Shown here: piece after piece, positions 47,041 through 57,125 of the stretch
Layout: every line of letters begins with the position of its first letter
Numbering within the stretch: the stretch's first letter is position 1
Origin: Sipunculus nudus
Taxonomy: Eukaryota; Annelida; Sipuncula; Golfingiida; Sipunculidae
Length of the DNA: 64,000 nt
Direction: 5' to 3'
Assembly (NCBI GenBank): GCA_026874595.1
Contig: CM049312.1
Coordinates: 80,430,929-80,494,928, forward strand
Notes under the pieces: generated by a model
Seen by the model: the letters and a program-made list of their open reading frames with translations, nothing else
Database searches by the model: none
Told to the model about the DNA's origin: nothing
Position numbers and translations under genes: made by a program

Positions 47041-48012
47041 GACTGGTAAATCATAGATGGCTCAAATTGCTACTGATTACTCCATTTACGGTCCTTCCTT
47101 AAATTATTGCCATAATTTTGGTTACGATAACTAGTATTTAAGGGTTAACAAGTTGTCCAGTGGTTTAAGAATAATTAAAGCCTGAATCAGCTGCTAACCT
47201 TTACATCCGAGATATTCAGAATGGCCGCCGAATAATATTACTCTAATACGGTTAGAGCAGTTACTTTAAATCATGGACGAGAGTTTGATGTCTAGTTTTA
47301 AGGTGTGCAAATAAAGGCAATAAGACAAAAAAATTTTATTTGGTAATCATGTAACCTAAAAATCAAATATGACATCAAAGATGGCCATTGATGCAATTTT
47401 AAATCTTGAGACATTTCTAAGACAGTAAAAGTTAACGGAGGAAGTACAGAGATACCCCGGGATAACAAGTAATTTTGCCATATGGTGTAAATGACGGAAT
47501 TGAACTCGTCGGTCCTGAACTCTGACCTGTATACGAGGTTAGGTCTCGAAATCTAGGCCAAATCGAGCTCCAGTCTAATAAGAACAGGCTCTATTGAACA
47601 TGCTGGAACATGTTGCTTATATATACATGTATATGTAAGATTTGAATATAACTGTTAAAGAATGGCAAAATCGTTGATTATTCTACTTCTGTAGGTACCC
47701 TTTGCCCTTATACTCCTTGTAATAATTTTTTTATTTGTTTGATATCCAATCACACATCACTGGTATCTAGGTAGTCTATCAAGTCCGGTGTTCACGTCTA
47801 TGAGCGCCATAATTATATGTTGTGGGTCAGTAGCCTTGTTTTTTTTCTGCGTCGAAAACTTTTTTTGGCTTTGGGAATCCTCTCGATTCTACGAGTTTTC
47901 CTACTTCGGGAAATTTCCTCTTAGGTGCTTCCAATATGCTTTATTGCTGGCCCTTTTTAATTAATCTAAAATTTGGGGCCATTTCAAATATGACGATACT
48001 GCAAAACATGGT
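47041..48012. other. No gene recognised
   Basis: The stretch has two more 'aagatggcc' phrases near 47,220 and 47,385, perhaps eroded ends of the preceding tandem array. Nothing else stands out. Confidence 0.4.
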
Positions 48013-49147
48013 TCATTTCTTGGTCCTCTTGCTTTCGTTTGCCTTACCCGAGTTCAAGATATAGATATTGCCTAAGGATTCTCTATACAGATGGGGTCCT
48101 ATGCAGCAAAGCTGAGCTCTTGTAATCCCTGTTTCTGTGATGCATGCCAAAATCTTCTCAGAAATAGACAACATGATATGCCCCTCTCCGATTAGCTGCC
48201 TGATATTAAAAATAGTGCAGGGAATAATTGTGGTATCTTTGACATCTTGTGGCATGACCTCTATCTCCAAGATACTGCAGATAATGTTACGTTAAATTGC
48301 AGATCACAATGCCCTGGGTAGCTTTCAGAACCTCCTGTTATATGGGACAGGGGCAAGCGTATCGATGGTAGGTTACTAATGGATCTGATCCAGTTTCTGT
48401 GCAGTGACTGTGGAAAGTCTATATATGAGTTTATGAAAGTGTTGAAATTTCACTCATTGGTAACAGTCTTCACTTTAATTACCGCATGCAGTTTGTATGG
48501 AAGAGGGAGTGGCACTTGGTTTGCAAGTTCTATATACTGCTTTGAAGGAGCTGAAGAATATATAGAGGTCTTAGTTTCATCGTGGTGCTGGACTTTCTTC
48601 CTTCACTGTGCTGCTCGGGCCGGACTCTTCATCTCCTTAAAACACTTGTTTTGTAAAAGTGAAAGACATTCTCTAATATACGGAGGCCTTTGTTCATCCT
48701 CAGATATGTATTCTTGGTTGAATCTTTTGGGGAACCGAATGTTGACTCCTGCTCCTTAACCCAAATTCAGAACTGGTTTCCGTTTTGTTTACCAGCTCCT
48801 GACAGATTCTGTGTGAGATCAGCATGTCTCTAGACTAGTGGCCAAGTAGTTAAGAAAGTAAGTCTCTTTCATTTCATCAATGTTGAATGTTATATAGGAC
48901 CATGTTGTTCCCTGGTGGACGCTGGTGAAGTATGGCGTGTATGGATCTATATATGCACACGGCAGCACGTACGGCCCTGGTGATCCTGGGCTTTTGTGTA
49001 TCGTATCCTCCAGCCGATGGCTTCGTAGATAAAGTGGCACTGTTTGCATCTCAGATGCGTCCACTTTATCTTGTATTTATCTGATAATCTGAAAGATTTG
49101 TTTGTGATAGTCATGTCTTTCTCTACAGATAAGACTAAAACAGACAA
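48013..49147 (-). pseudogene. Decayed, unidentified coding region
   Basis: Several minus-strand stretches look protein-like and lie in order: 49,147-48,947, 49,064-48,819, about 48,755-48,370 and 48,270-48,013. The third reads through about 125 residues with only two in-frame stops (PKRFNQEYISEDEQRPPYI… and …ELANQVPLPLPYKLHAVIKV). The last ends in a basic …ESKRTKK tail and a stop. Frames change between the pieces, so this is either a multi-exon gene or a frameshifted relic. I do not recognise the family. Its place inside the 12.9 kb element makes it a candidate for cargo or a degraded element protein. The plus-strand frame at 48,379-48,759 is probably its shadow. Confidence 0.45.
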
Positions 49148-50862
49148 TTATCTAGAAAAAAAATTTCTATTAATACCTGCATTATTTGTCATAAACGTGT
49201 TTTGATGGGCACCTAAATGAAATGTATATTTTCATATTGATATAAAGCACATAACAGTTTGTGTCACATTATTCGAGTTACACGTACCTACTTATGCTAC
49301 CATTGGTGTATCGACCTAGTAAATACAGACAAACACATTTTTCTGTTGTACACACTGACGTACAGTTCCTGCATGTGATAATTTGCATTCGCTGCCTCAA
49401 GTCTCTTTTTCGCTCCTGATTGCAGCCAGTGTGATGAGGAATCGTAAGTCTACCGAGACTGACATAGTGGCGGCCGTGACATCATGCCTAAAATATGACC
49501 CCTAACAGAAAAGGTGGAGAGGGTGAAAGTATTTTGAGTAGGTACATCATCAAACGACATGCCCATGCTGGCATGAACTCTCGTCACAAGCAAGTATGAA
49601 GAATATAAGAAGAATATTGAAAATATGACATGGCCTTGTTTTTTTTTTTTTTACAAAATAATTGATTATTGTGGTTGACTGTAAGTCATATAAGCTTTAC
49701 AAGGCTGACCCTCATCAAATATATGTTTACGTGACTTCCGAAATTAGTTTTTTTTTTATTAATTTGTGCATTTTATTTCAATTTGTAATATGTAATATTA
49801 TGTACATTCATTACCAAATTCCCCTTATGTCTTACACATTTAATATTAAGCTTAGCTGACCCCTGTTTACCTAAGCTCTAAACATTTATCCCGGAGCATT
49901 TAAAATAAGGTGGGAATATTCAAAACTACTATGGCCAAACACAAACATAATCGTTTTATGGCATACTCCCGTTTTTTCATGGATTCTTTAGAATGAGCAC
50001 CAGTCCTCAGGAATATTTCTAAGTGGTGTTTCGCTACAATTCAGTCAACTCATTCCTAATGGCATAAACAGGGAAAATGGACTAAGATTTGTGTTTTTTC
50101 ATGGGGACATTACAAAGAAATGAAAATATATTAGTATCCTCCACATGTAAATTTTCAAAATAAATTAGCCCGCACGATTCTTATGTTTGCCCCATTATTT
50201 TCGTGCGGTCACAGGTTATTAGTTGCAGTCAAAAAATATCAACGTAGATTTCACCCAGTTTTGGCCATGGTACTTTTGTTCATGTGAGTCCTTTAATGAT
50301 ATCATGTGCGCATAGATTTATGATCTGGAAGTTTCGAAATATGTCACCATCTTCAAGATGTCGTGTAGTGTAACGTAGTTAGAAATATGGCAGAGGTTAT
50401 AGCTTTCGGACTTTACTGGTTATTGCAACAAGCCTGTGGAGAGGTTTATTTTTATTTAGATATGCCATTGTTTATTTTAAGTCAGAAGCTAGTGCGCGTA
50501 TGTTAAAATAGTTGAACAGTTAATATGTTAAAACTAACCATAAGGACACAAGAATATGTTTCAGGTTGGGAGAGTAGAAAGTATTTCTGTTATTTTATTC
50601 TTGATTCGATCACCTCCATTAAACTTAGGTAGTAAGAATAGAAAAAGTTTCAGTTATTTTACCTTCTATTCGATCAACCCCATTAAACTTATGTAATGAC
50701 ATTAGAAAGCATTTTTTTCATCGTTAATGCGAACAATGACATAAACCTATGTATTTTATACTTTACTGATTAAATTTCGTATTTCACCTAAAATGGCGTC
50801 AATTATTTTATTTCATGATGATTGAGTGTATGACATATAGATGCAAATGAACCGTGTTTAAG

Positions 50863-50922
<60 letters not shown>

Positions 50923-51181
50923 TGGGGCATACAAATGGTTTTATTGTTGTAAGCTATTTTCAACTTATACGTACAACTGTCATCATTGACACACAAGAAT
51001 ATAATATTGGAAATATCGTAATAACAGAGAAATTGGGCGATTATTTTGGTTACTTGGTTGTAACACTTTATATATATAATATTTGCGAGGGTATAACATT
51101 TGATATAATCAATTCTCCTAGCATTATTTACGCCGGTTAAACAAAATGGTCAGTTATCAACGTTCTTAATTTTTACGTCCA
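49148..51181. other. No gene recognised
   Basis: AT-rich sequence with a T-run near 49,640, two similar phrases at about 50,590 and 50,645 ('tattcgatca.c.ccattaaactta') and (TA)n at about 50,868-50,911. No coding frame is convincing. Confidence 0.45.
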
Positions 51182-51399
51182 TTAAGGATGTCTGGGATAA
51201 CATGACAGGTTTCAATATATTTGATTTATAATTTACAGTGGCAATGAAAACGTAAAACCTTTTTGGAGGAGTTAAGGTTATGCATAAGACGAACAAACAC
51301 CAAACTTTAATTGTGAAATAAAGGTTTTACCTTTTCCACTGTAAATTATAATACAAAAATATATGTTAAAGCCTGTCATCTTATCCTAGACATCCTTAA
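51182..51399. mobile_element. 210-bp TTAA-flanked foldback (MITE)
   Basis: TTAA at 51,182-51,185 and 51,396-51,399 brackets inverted arms that start GGATGTCT(G/A)GGATAA and run about 75 bp ('gtggcaatgaaaacgtaaaacc' side inward). TTAA duplication is the hallmark of piggyBac and also of some other groups. No coding capacity. It sits immediately inside the right terminal block of the 12.9 kb element. Confidence 0.8.
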
Positions 51400-53269
51400 A
51401 CGTTGTTATTTCGACGTCGATTCAACCAATAAACACAACTAAAAATAGACGTTGCTTTGATGTCTTTACACGACGTTGATTCGACGTTGTTATTTCGACG
51501 TCGATTCAACCCATAAACACAACCAATTATGGACGTTGTTTCGACGTCTTTACCTGACGTTGTTTCGACGTTGTCGTTTCGACGTCGATTCGTTTTGCAA
51601 ATCCAATCAGTTTTCAACGTAGATTCGACGTCGAAGGCAAACGTTGTTTCAACGTTGTTTCAATGTATTTTGCCTGCTGGGCTGGCAATTTGTGCGTATT
51701 TTTCATTACTTCTAGGATGCTCAACCATACCCCAAAACTCTGAGAATATAGGTCACAGTGACCCAATTTCAGGTTTTGAGGGGAGAACTTACAAATATTC
51801 TGGAGTGTGCTTATACGCCTTATTCTAAACAGAGACCAAATTTCATGTTTCCAAGGAGACTTTTCATGGACCTCCCTGGATTTTAAGTTAGAAGATTCTA
51901 AGTCCAATGGATATAATTTGTGCCCTGCTTTAGTATCATATTTTCAATTATGCAAGGGGTGCTTATAAGCCCCATAGATCAGGGTATATTGGTTACAGAG
52001 ACCTAATTTCAGGTTTCCAAGGATATGTTTTTTATTGACCTCCCTGCCCTGTTAAATGACGACCAGATCTTTGAAGGTCTCAAAAATTGAGAAAAAACTT
52101 TGGAAAAATTGGGGGGAAAAATTCAGGTGGCGCCACCAGGCTGCAGAAACTGATGAAACATTCCATGACCAATGTCCGTGCAAAAAAAATCATGTTCAGA
52201 TACCTGAGCTTTTGTATGAAATTTTCCATTATTCGGGGAGGGGGGGGGGGGTGTATTTCAGAGCCCGATAGCTCAAAGAAAATTGATAACAGAGACCTTA
52301 TTCCACGTTTTCACGGAGACTTTCCACGGGCCTCCCTGCATGTCAAGAGAGAAGATTCTAGGTCCAGTCCTTAGGATATGTGCCCTGTTAACTGATGACC
52401 GCATCTTAAGAGGTCTCAAAAATAGAGAAAAAAATTTGTAAAAATCGAAAAAACTACAGGTGGCGCCACCAGTCTGCAGAAGGTGATGAAACATTCCATG
52501 ACTAATAGCCATGTAAAAAATCATGGTTATCAATGCATTAGTTGTTCAGATACTGGAGATTTTGTATCAAATTTTCCATTATTCTGGGGGGTACTTCGGA
52601 GCCCCGTAGCTCGAAGAATATGGGTAAAAGAGACCTAATTTTAGGTTTCCAAGGAGACTTTTCATGGATCTCCCAGCATATCAAGAGAGAAGATTCTAGG
52701 TCCAGTTGTTATGATTTTTGCCCTGTTAACAGATGACCTCATCTTTTAAGGTCTCAAAAATAGAGAAAAAAATTGTAAAAAATAAAAAAAAATACAGGTA
52801 CGGCCACCAATCTGCAGAAACTGATGAAACACTCCATGATCAATATATATGCAAAGAATTATGGTGATCAATGCATTAGTTGTTCAGATTCTTGAGCTTT
52901 TGTATCAAATTTTCAATTATTCTGGGTGGTACTTCTGAGCCCCATAGCTCAAAGAATATGAGTAACAAAGACCTTATTCCAGGTTTTCAAGGAGAATTTT
53001 CATGGACCTCCCTGTCAAGTTAGAAGATTCAAGGTCCAGCGGTTACGATTTGTTCCCTGTTAACAGACAGACGGCTGGATGGACGGACGGACAAAGGGTG
53101 ATTGCTATAGCGCTAAAAATGGGACACCCTGGCATAGCTGACCTCCCTTGACCAAAATTTGGCTGCCAGCATCTTGACAATGCAAGTGAATACACAGAGC
53201 CAGCCCCCCCCCCCCCCCAAAAAAAAAAAATACACATCAACAACTAGCCTAAGGTTTGAGTTTCTATTT

Positions 53270-54075
53270 CGAAATTCATATTTAAACAGATTAAAAATGT
53301 AAAAGTACATGCTATGAAAATTAAGGAAAAAGTACTTACAGGAAACAAAAGTACCATTTCTCAACCTTTGGAAAATTTTAAGGTACTAATATTTAAAAAA
53401 AAAATACAAAATTAATATCTAATTTTTTGTATACAATTGAATCTTGATTCTATATAGTGATATCCCTGCTTTAATTTCCTTTAAAACTGTAGCACACATT
53501 GTCGTGGAGTGATTCTCTTTAAAAGCAAACTGTAATTCTGATGAGCGAAAACAATTATTGTATACCTGAGATATGATGATCTCAAAGAGCTTACCGATTG
53601 AGCTACTAAGTGCTATACCACGGTAATTTTCGCTGTCGTTCAGGTTTCCATTTCTGTCCTTGGGGATAGGCACAATAACTGAGTTATTTATACATCGTGG
53701 GAAATATCCATGGGATAACATTGCAGTATACATTAAAGAAAGTAGAACGTTACATCGGTTAGAACTATATATGATATTGTCAGAATATAAATTATTTAAT
53801 CCATCTGATTTCCCTGTTTTCAGCATAGCTATTCCCTCTGCTACCTGCTGTACCGTTATGGTATGATCTCGATGAAGGATGTTGGAATCATGTGCAATCG
53901 TAGCATGAATAGTCTCCATTAAAATTCCTTGTTCCTTGGACTGTATGTTGAATTTTGGATTAATAGGTTAAACAGTTTCAAAACGTGCCCTGTTAACAGA
54001 CAATCTGCCAGACGACAGACAAAGAAACACTATAGCGATGACACTATACATGACTTTTTCTCAGCTAAGCTAAAG
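53270..54075 (+). repeat. R1 copy whose middle is replaced by a LINE piece
   Basis: 53,270-53,465 matches R1 up to the 'tatattcctg' point. 53,940-54,075 matches R1 from 'gaattttggat' through 'cgtgccctgttaac', a degraded microsatellite and an eroded hairpin. The ~330 bp of R1 expected between them are missing and about 470 bp of reverse transcriptase sequence stand instead. 53,110-53,269 is unassigned apart from a C-run and an A-run. Confidence 0.75.
53466..53919 (-). pseudogene. LINE (Jockey/RTE-like) reverse transcriptase fragment
   Basis: The 166-residue minus-strand frame has a pre-RT LKTGKSDGLNNL (33-44) and the first RT blocks, VIVPIPKDRNGNLNDSENYR (81-100) and GIALSSSIGKLFE (101-113). 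QFAFKENHST follows (130-139), the usual start of the next block. The catalytic YADD region is absent because the LINE part stops at about residue 150. The final 16 residues are antisense R1 sequence. It is a fragment of a non-LTR retrotransposon pol gene, which would copy its RNA at a target nick, and is non-functional. No stop interrupts the 150 residues, so the insertion may be fairly recent. Confidence 0.88.
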
Positions 54076-54165
54076 CAAAATCCAGTTTCAACAATTACCA
54101 TGTAAATTGTGAAAATATATTCTTTGCTATTTTGAATTGGTACTTAATGACATGTTTAATACACT

Positions 54166-55327
54166 TTAGAAATTTAATTTTTTTTCTCCAGTATATGTTC
54201 TAATACAGGTCCTACTCTGCTTAGGGAAAGATTTACCACACTGTTGACATTTTAATGATTTTTTACAGTTATGTGTCCTGATGTTAATCTTCACATTATC
54301 ATGCACAGTGCAAGATTTACCACACTGTTCACATTTAAATGATTTTTTCACCTTTATAAATCTTTTTGTGTGTCTTCAAGATACACCGATGAGTGAAACA
54401 TTTGCCACTCTGCCAAGAGTGAAATGGTTTTCCTCAAGTATGTGTCCTGATGTGTGTCTTCAGGCTACACATTTGAGTGACAGATTTGCAACAACTCCTC
54501 AAATTTAAATGGTTTTTCTCCATTGTGTGTAATGATGTGAGTCTTTAGTTTATTTTGGTCAGAGAAAGATTTATTACACTGTAAACATTTAAATAATTTT
54601 TCACCAGTATGTGTCCTGATGTGTACTATATCTCCAGGCTATAATGTTGAGTGAAAGTTTCACCAAACGGTAATGTTCTCCAGTGTGTGTCACGATGTGA
54701 GTCTTAATATTACTCTGCTTGGAGAAAGGTTTACCACACTAAACCATTTAAATGTTTTCTCTCCAGTTTGTTTCCTCATGTGGGTCTTCAGGTAACTCTG
54801 GTTAGAGTATGATTTGCAATACTCTCCACATTTAATTTTTTTTTCTCCAGTATGTTCCAGAAGTATCTCTTCAGGTTATACTATTGAAATAAAGATTTGT
54901 CACATTACTCACATGAAAATGATTTTTCTCCAGTAGGAGTCCAGATGTCCACACAGGGTACTTTGCAAACAGAGACATTTACCGCAGTGCTCACGTTAAA
55001 ATGCTTTTTATCCAGTATGCATCCTAATATGGGTCTTCTGTTTACTCTGAATAGAGAAAGATTTATCACACTGTTCACATTCAAATATATTTCCTTCAGT
55101 ATGTGTCATGGTGTGACCTTTCAGAGATAGCCGGAAGCAGAAACACAAACCATTTTGTTCTAACTTTAATGTTTATTTCTTGTATGTCAATTTTGACCAT
55201 TAAATTGTTGTTTTCATTACTTTGCTTGAATCAACAATCCAACCCTCAGGCACAACAGATGACACAGGAATTGTGATCTTATAAGCATTTACTGAACTAC
55301 TTGGAGGTGCGTCATATGAGCCTACGA
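54166..55327 (-). pseudogene. Decayed C2H2 zinc-finger gene (tandem copy)
   Basis: The minus-strand stretch near 55,327-55,200 reads YDAPPSSSVNA and PVSSVVPEGW. It parallels the linker APPSSSANA and VSTVVPEW in the neighbouring gene. Downstream (55,130-54,166) come finger after finger in broken frames, for example FECEQCDKSFS near 55,080 and SFKCEQCGKSC plus KCQQCGKSF in 54,351-54,166. Many Cys or His positions, linkers and frames are lost. The order linker then fingers is the same as in the adjacent gene, so this is a tandem duplicate gone to ruin. Confidence 0.8.
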
Positions 55328-55378
55328 GTTACTCTGCTACGAGAAAGATTTATCACCCCACACATTTGAATGGTTTTT

Positions 55379-56266
55379 CACCAGTGTGTGTCCTGTTGTG
55401 TGTAGTCAGGCTGGACTGTTGAGTGAATGATTTACCACACTGCTCATATTTGAAAGTTTTTTCTCCAAAGTGTGTCATGATATGAGTCTTCAGGATATTC
55501 TGTTGAGAGAACGTTTTACCACACTGTGCACATTTAATGTTTTTTCTTAAGTGTGTGTCCTGATGTGAGTCTTCAGGTTATACTGTTGAGTGAATGACTG
55601 GCCACATTGCTCACAGTGAAATAGTTTTACTGCAGAGTGTGTCGTGATATGAGTCTTCAGGATATTCTGCTGAGAGAACGTTTTACCACATTGGCCACAT
55701 TTAAATGGTTTTTCTCCAGTGTGTGTCCTGATGTGAGTTTTCAAGTTACACTGTTGAGAGAATGATTTACCACACTGCTCACAGTGAAATGGTTTTTCTC
55801 CAGTGTGTGTCCTGATGTGTTTCCTAAGGGTACTCCGCATAGAGAAAGATTTATCACAATGACCACATTTATATGGTTTTTCCCCAGTATGTGTCCTCAT
55901 GTGAACCTTCAGGTTATAATGCTGAGAGAAACATTTACAGCACTCCTCACATTTAAATGTTTTTTCTCTTGTACGTGTCTTGATGTGTGCATTTAGACTA
56001 CTACATGGTTCTGTCCTATTTACTTTACTAAGATCAAAATTGTCCCACTCTGGCACAACGGTTGACACATGAACTGTAATCTGATTAGCATTTGCTGAAC
56101 TACTTGGAGGTGCATCACTTATTATATTATTCATGTATGCAGAAGAACTTTGTGTTTCCTCTGTTTGTAAGTTATTCTGTACTTCTTTGGGGACAACTGT
56201 TTCCTCATCAGGAATATCATTCTTTATGTAGTGAATGAGATTTTCGACTTCATGCTCACTGCTCAT
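55379..56266 (-). CDS. C2H2 zinc-finger protein, C-terminal part with premature stop
   Basis: The uninterrupted frame 56,266-55,547 encodes 239 residues. About 90 acidic, Ser-rich residues (PDEETVVPKE, APPSSSANA) precede a half finger (SSLNAHIKTRT) and five complete C2H2 fingers at about 106-126, 134-154, 162-182, 190-210 and 218-238. TGEKP linkers join fingers 1-4. The linker to finger 5 is SAVKLF. No KRAB, BTB, SCAN or ZAD domain is seen. A TAA stop follows directly after finger 5. After a shift of frame the sequence codes one more good finger (CAQCGKTFSQQ...) and one that lacks its first Cys, down to about 55,379. The helix residues of fingers 1, 3 and 5 are alike (Q..NLK), pointing to internal duplication. 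Expected role: sequence-specific DNA binding in the nucleus. An upstream in-frame stop and the separate exon at 56,305-56,487 suggest the Met at 56,266 may lie inside a longer gene. Confidence 0.75.
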
Positions 56267-56304
56267 ACTGGTAACCTTAGTATCTTGTTTATTTCAAAAA
56301 AAGA

Positions 56305-56487
56305 TCACTGACATTTTGGTATTAACTTATGTACATCTGATTCTCCAATGTGGTGGTCACATGATGTGTCCTGGATGGATCCGCTGTCCTGGACTCTGAC
56401 ATCTGAACCATACTGTGAGTTGTCATCATCATTTTCTTTCTTAATGAACAGATCCAAACATGGTGGAGGCAGCATACAAGGATCCAT
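56305..56487 (-). CDS. Possible N-terminal exon of the zinc-finger gene
   Basis: The 60-residue minus-strand frame begins MDPCMLPPPCLDLFIKKEND and is acidic and Ser/Asp-rich. It is followed 40 bp later by the 239-residue zinc-finger frame, in a different phase. KKE-type acidic N-termini are common in poly-zinc-finger proteins. A splice pair linking the two could not be placed with confidence, so an indel or a different donor is possible. The overlapping 67-residue frame is probably the shadow. Confidence 0.45.
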   Translation of the reverse strand: MDPCMLPPPCLDLFIKKENDDDNSQYGSDVRVQDSGSIQDTSCDHHIGESDVHKLIPKCQ

Positions 56488-56633
56488 CTATGTTCTTTTG
56501 CGTTGTTCTGCAAGAAGATTAACAATGAGAGACAAAACTGACAATACTTCTGTCAAACCAATGACAATCTTGAAGTTATTTCTGAAAATTATTTCACTGC
56601 TGTAGCTTGGAGAAGGAAACAATTATTAAGGGT

Positions 56634-57125
56634 AAACAAGGGACCTAGTACAGGTCACTGTGCTCAGCTGAAGTTGACCTTGAAGGTAAATGTCTAAAAT
56701 AATATCAAGAAGTCTGAGAAGAAGACATAATATAGGCCATGGTTGGCTGATAGGATTGGAGAATTTTTGCAAATAATATTTGTGATCTGACAATGTGTTT
56801 CCTAATGTTGAAAATGTATTATGTTAACAGTTATATAAGATCTATACTTTTACCATGATCATTGGTTGGCTTTTTGATAACCTGTTGATAGTACAGCAGT
56901 TTACACATTTGTCCAATTAGATTCTTATTTTATTATACCATTTTTTTCTATTCTATAAAATGTATACAGGGATGGGGAGATACTGATGGGAGTTACAACA
57001 CCTCTGTACCTCTGGGTATATATAGATGGTTGGAGTTACAACATCCTTGCATATACATACAGGATATGAAATTTAATTCAACAGTGCTTATGGGGGAAAA
57101 TTCATAATTATTTAATATTTTAAAC
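56634..57125 (+). repeat. Diverged pearl/HINE 5' block and unassigned sequence
   Basis: ACAAGGGACC then 'ggtcactgtgctcagctg' at 56,634-56,670 resembles the family 5' block. It is followed by 'aagttgaccttgaaggt'. The rest (to 57,125) is AT-rich without a match, including a doubled 'acctctg…gggtatatatagatggttgg'-type phrase near 57,000-57,040. Confidence 0.5.

Larger units (their letters stand above)
38753..51681. mobile_element. 12.9-kb inserted element with CCCAGC(G/A)GGCA ends
   Basis: The left end CCCAGCGGGCA and right end TGCCTGCTGGG are inverted with one mismatch. CT is present on both sides (38,751-38,752; 51,682-51,683), once in the unoccupied copy (300-301). Both terminal regions are packed with CGACGTCG, AACGTTG and TTTCGACG words (38,769-38,905; 51,399-51,660). 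The interior carries TA-rich microsatellite DNA, three reverse-oriented HINE-like pieces, a TTAA-flanked foldback and a decayed coding region (48,013-49,147). No transposase was recognised. It may be a large element in which other elements have accumulated. Two separate end-only fragments brought together is less likely given the exact flank continuity. Confidence 0.7.
38589..53109 (+). repeat. Pearl/HINE-like element P10, split by a 12.9-kb insertion
   Basis: The 5' part (38,589-38,752) matches 139-300. The 3' part (51,682-53,109) matches 301-1,330 and continues to a microsatellite (53,066-53,092) and an eroded 3' end ('gctatagcgctaaaaa'). It has three 340-bp units with GGTGGCGCCACC or a variant at about 52,125, 52,457 and 52,796. 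Its total native length is about 1.6 kb. Confidence 0.8.

Noticed and set aside
38753-51681. Maverick/Polinton or Tc1-type identity for the 12.9 kb element
   Set aside because: No integrase, polymerase or capsid-like frame is visible, and the 2-bp CT duplication and CCCAGC ends do not fit Tc1 (TA) or Polinton (6 bp).
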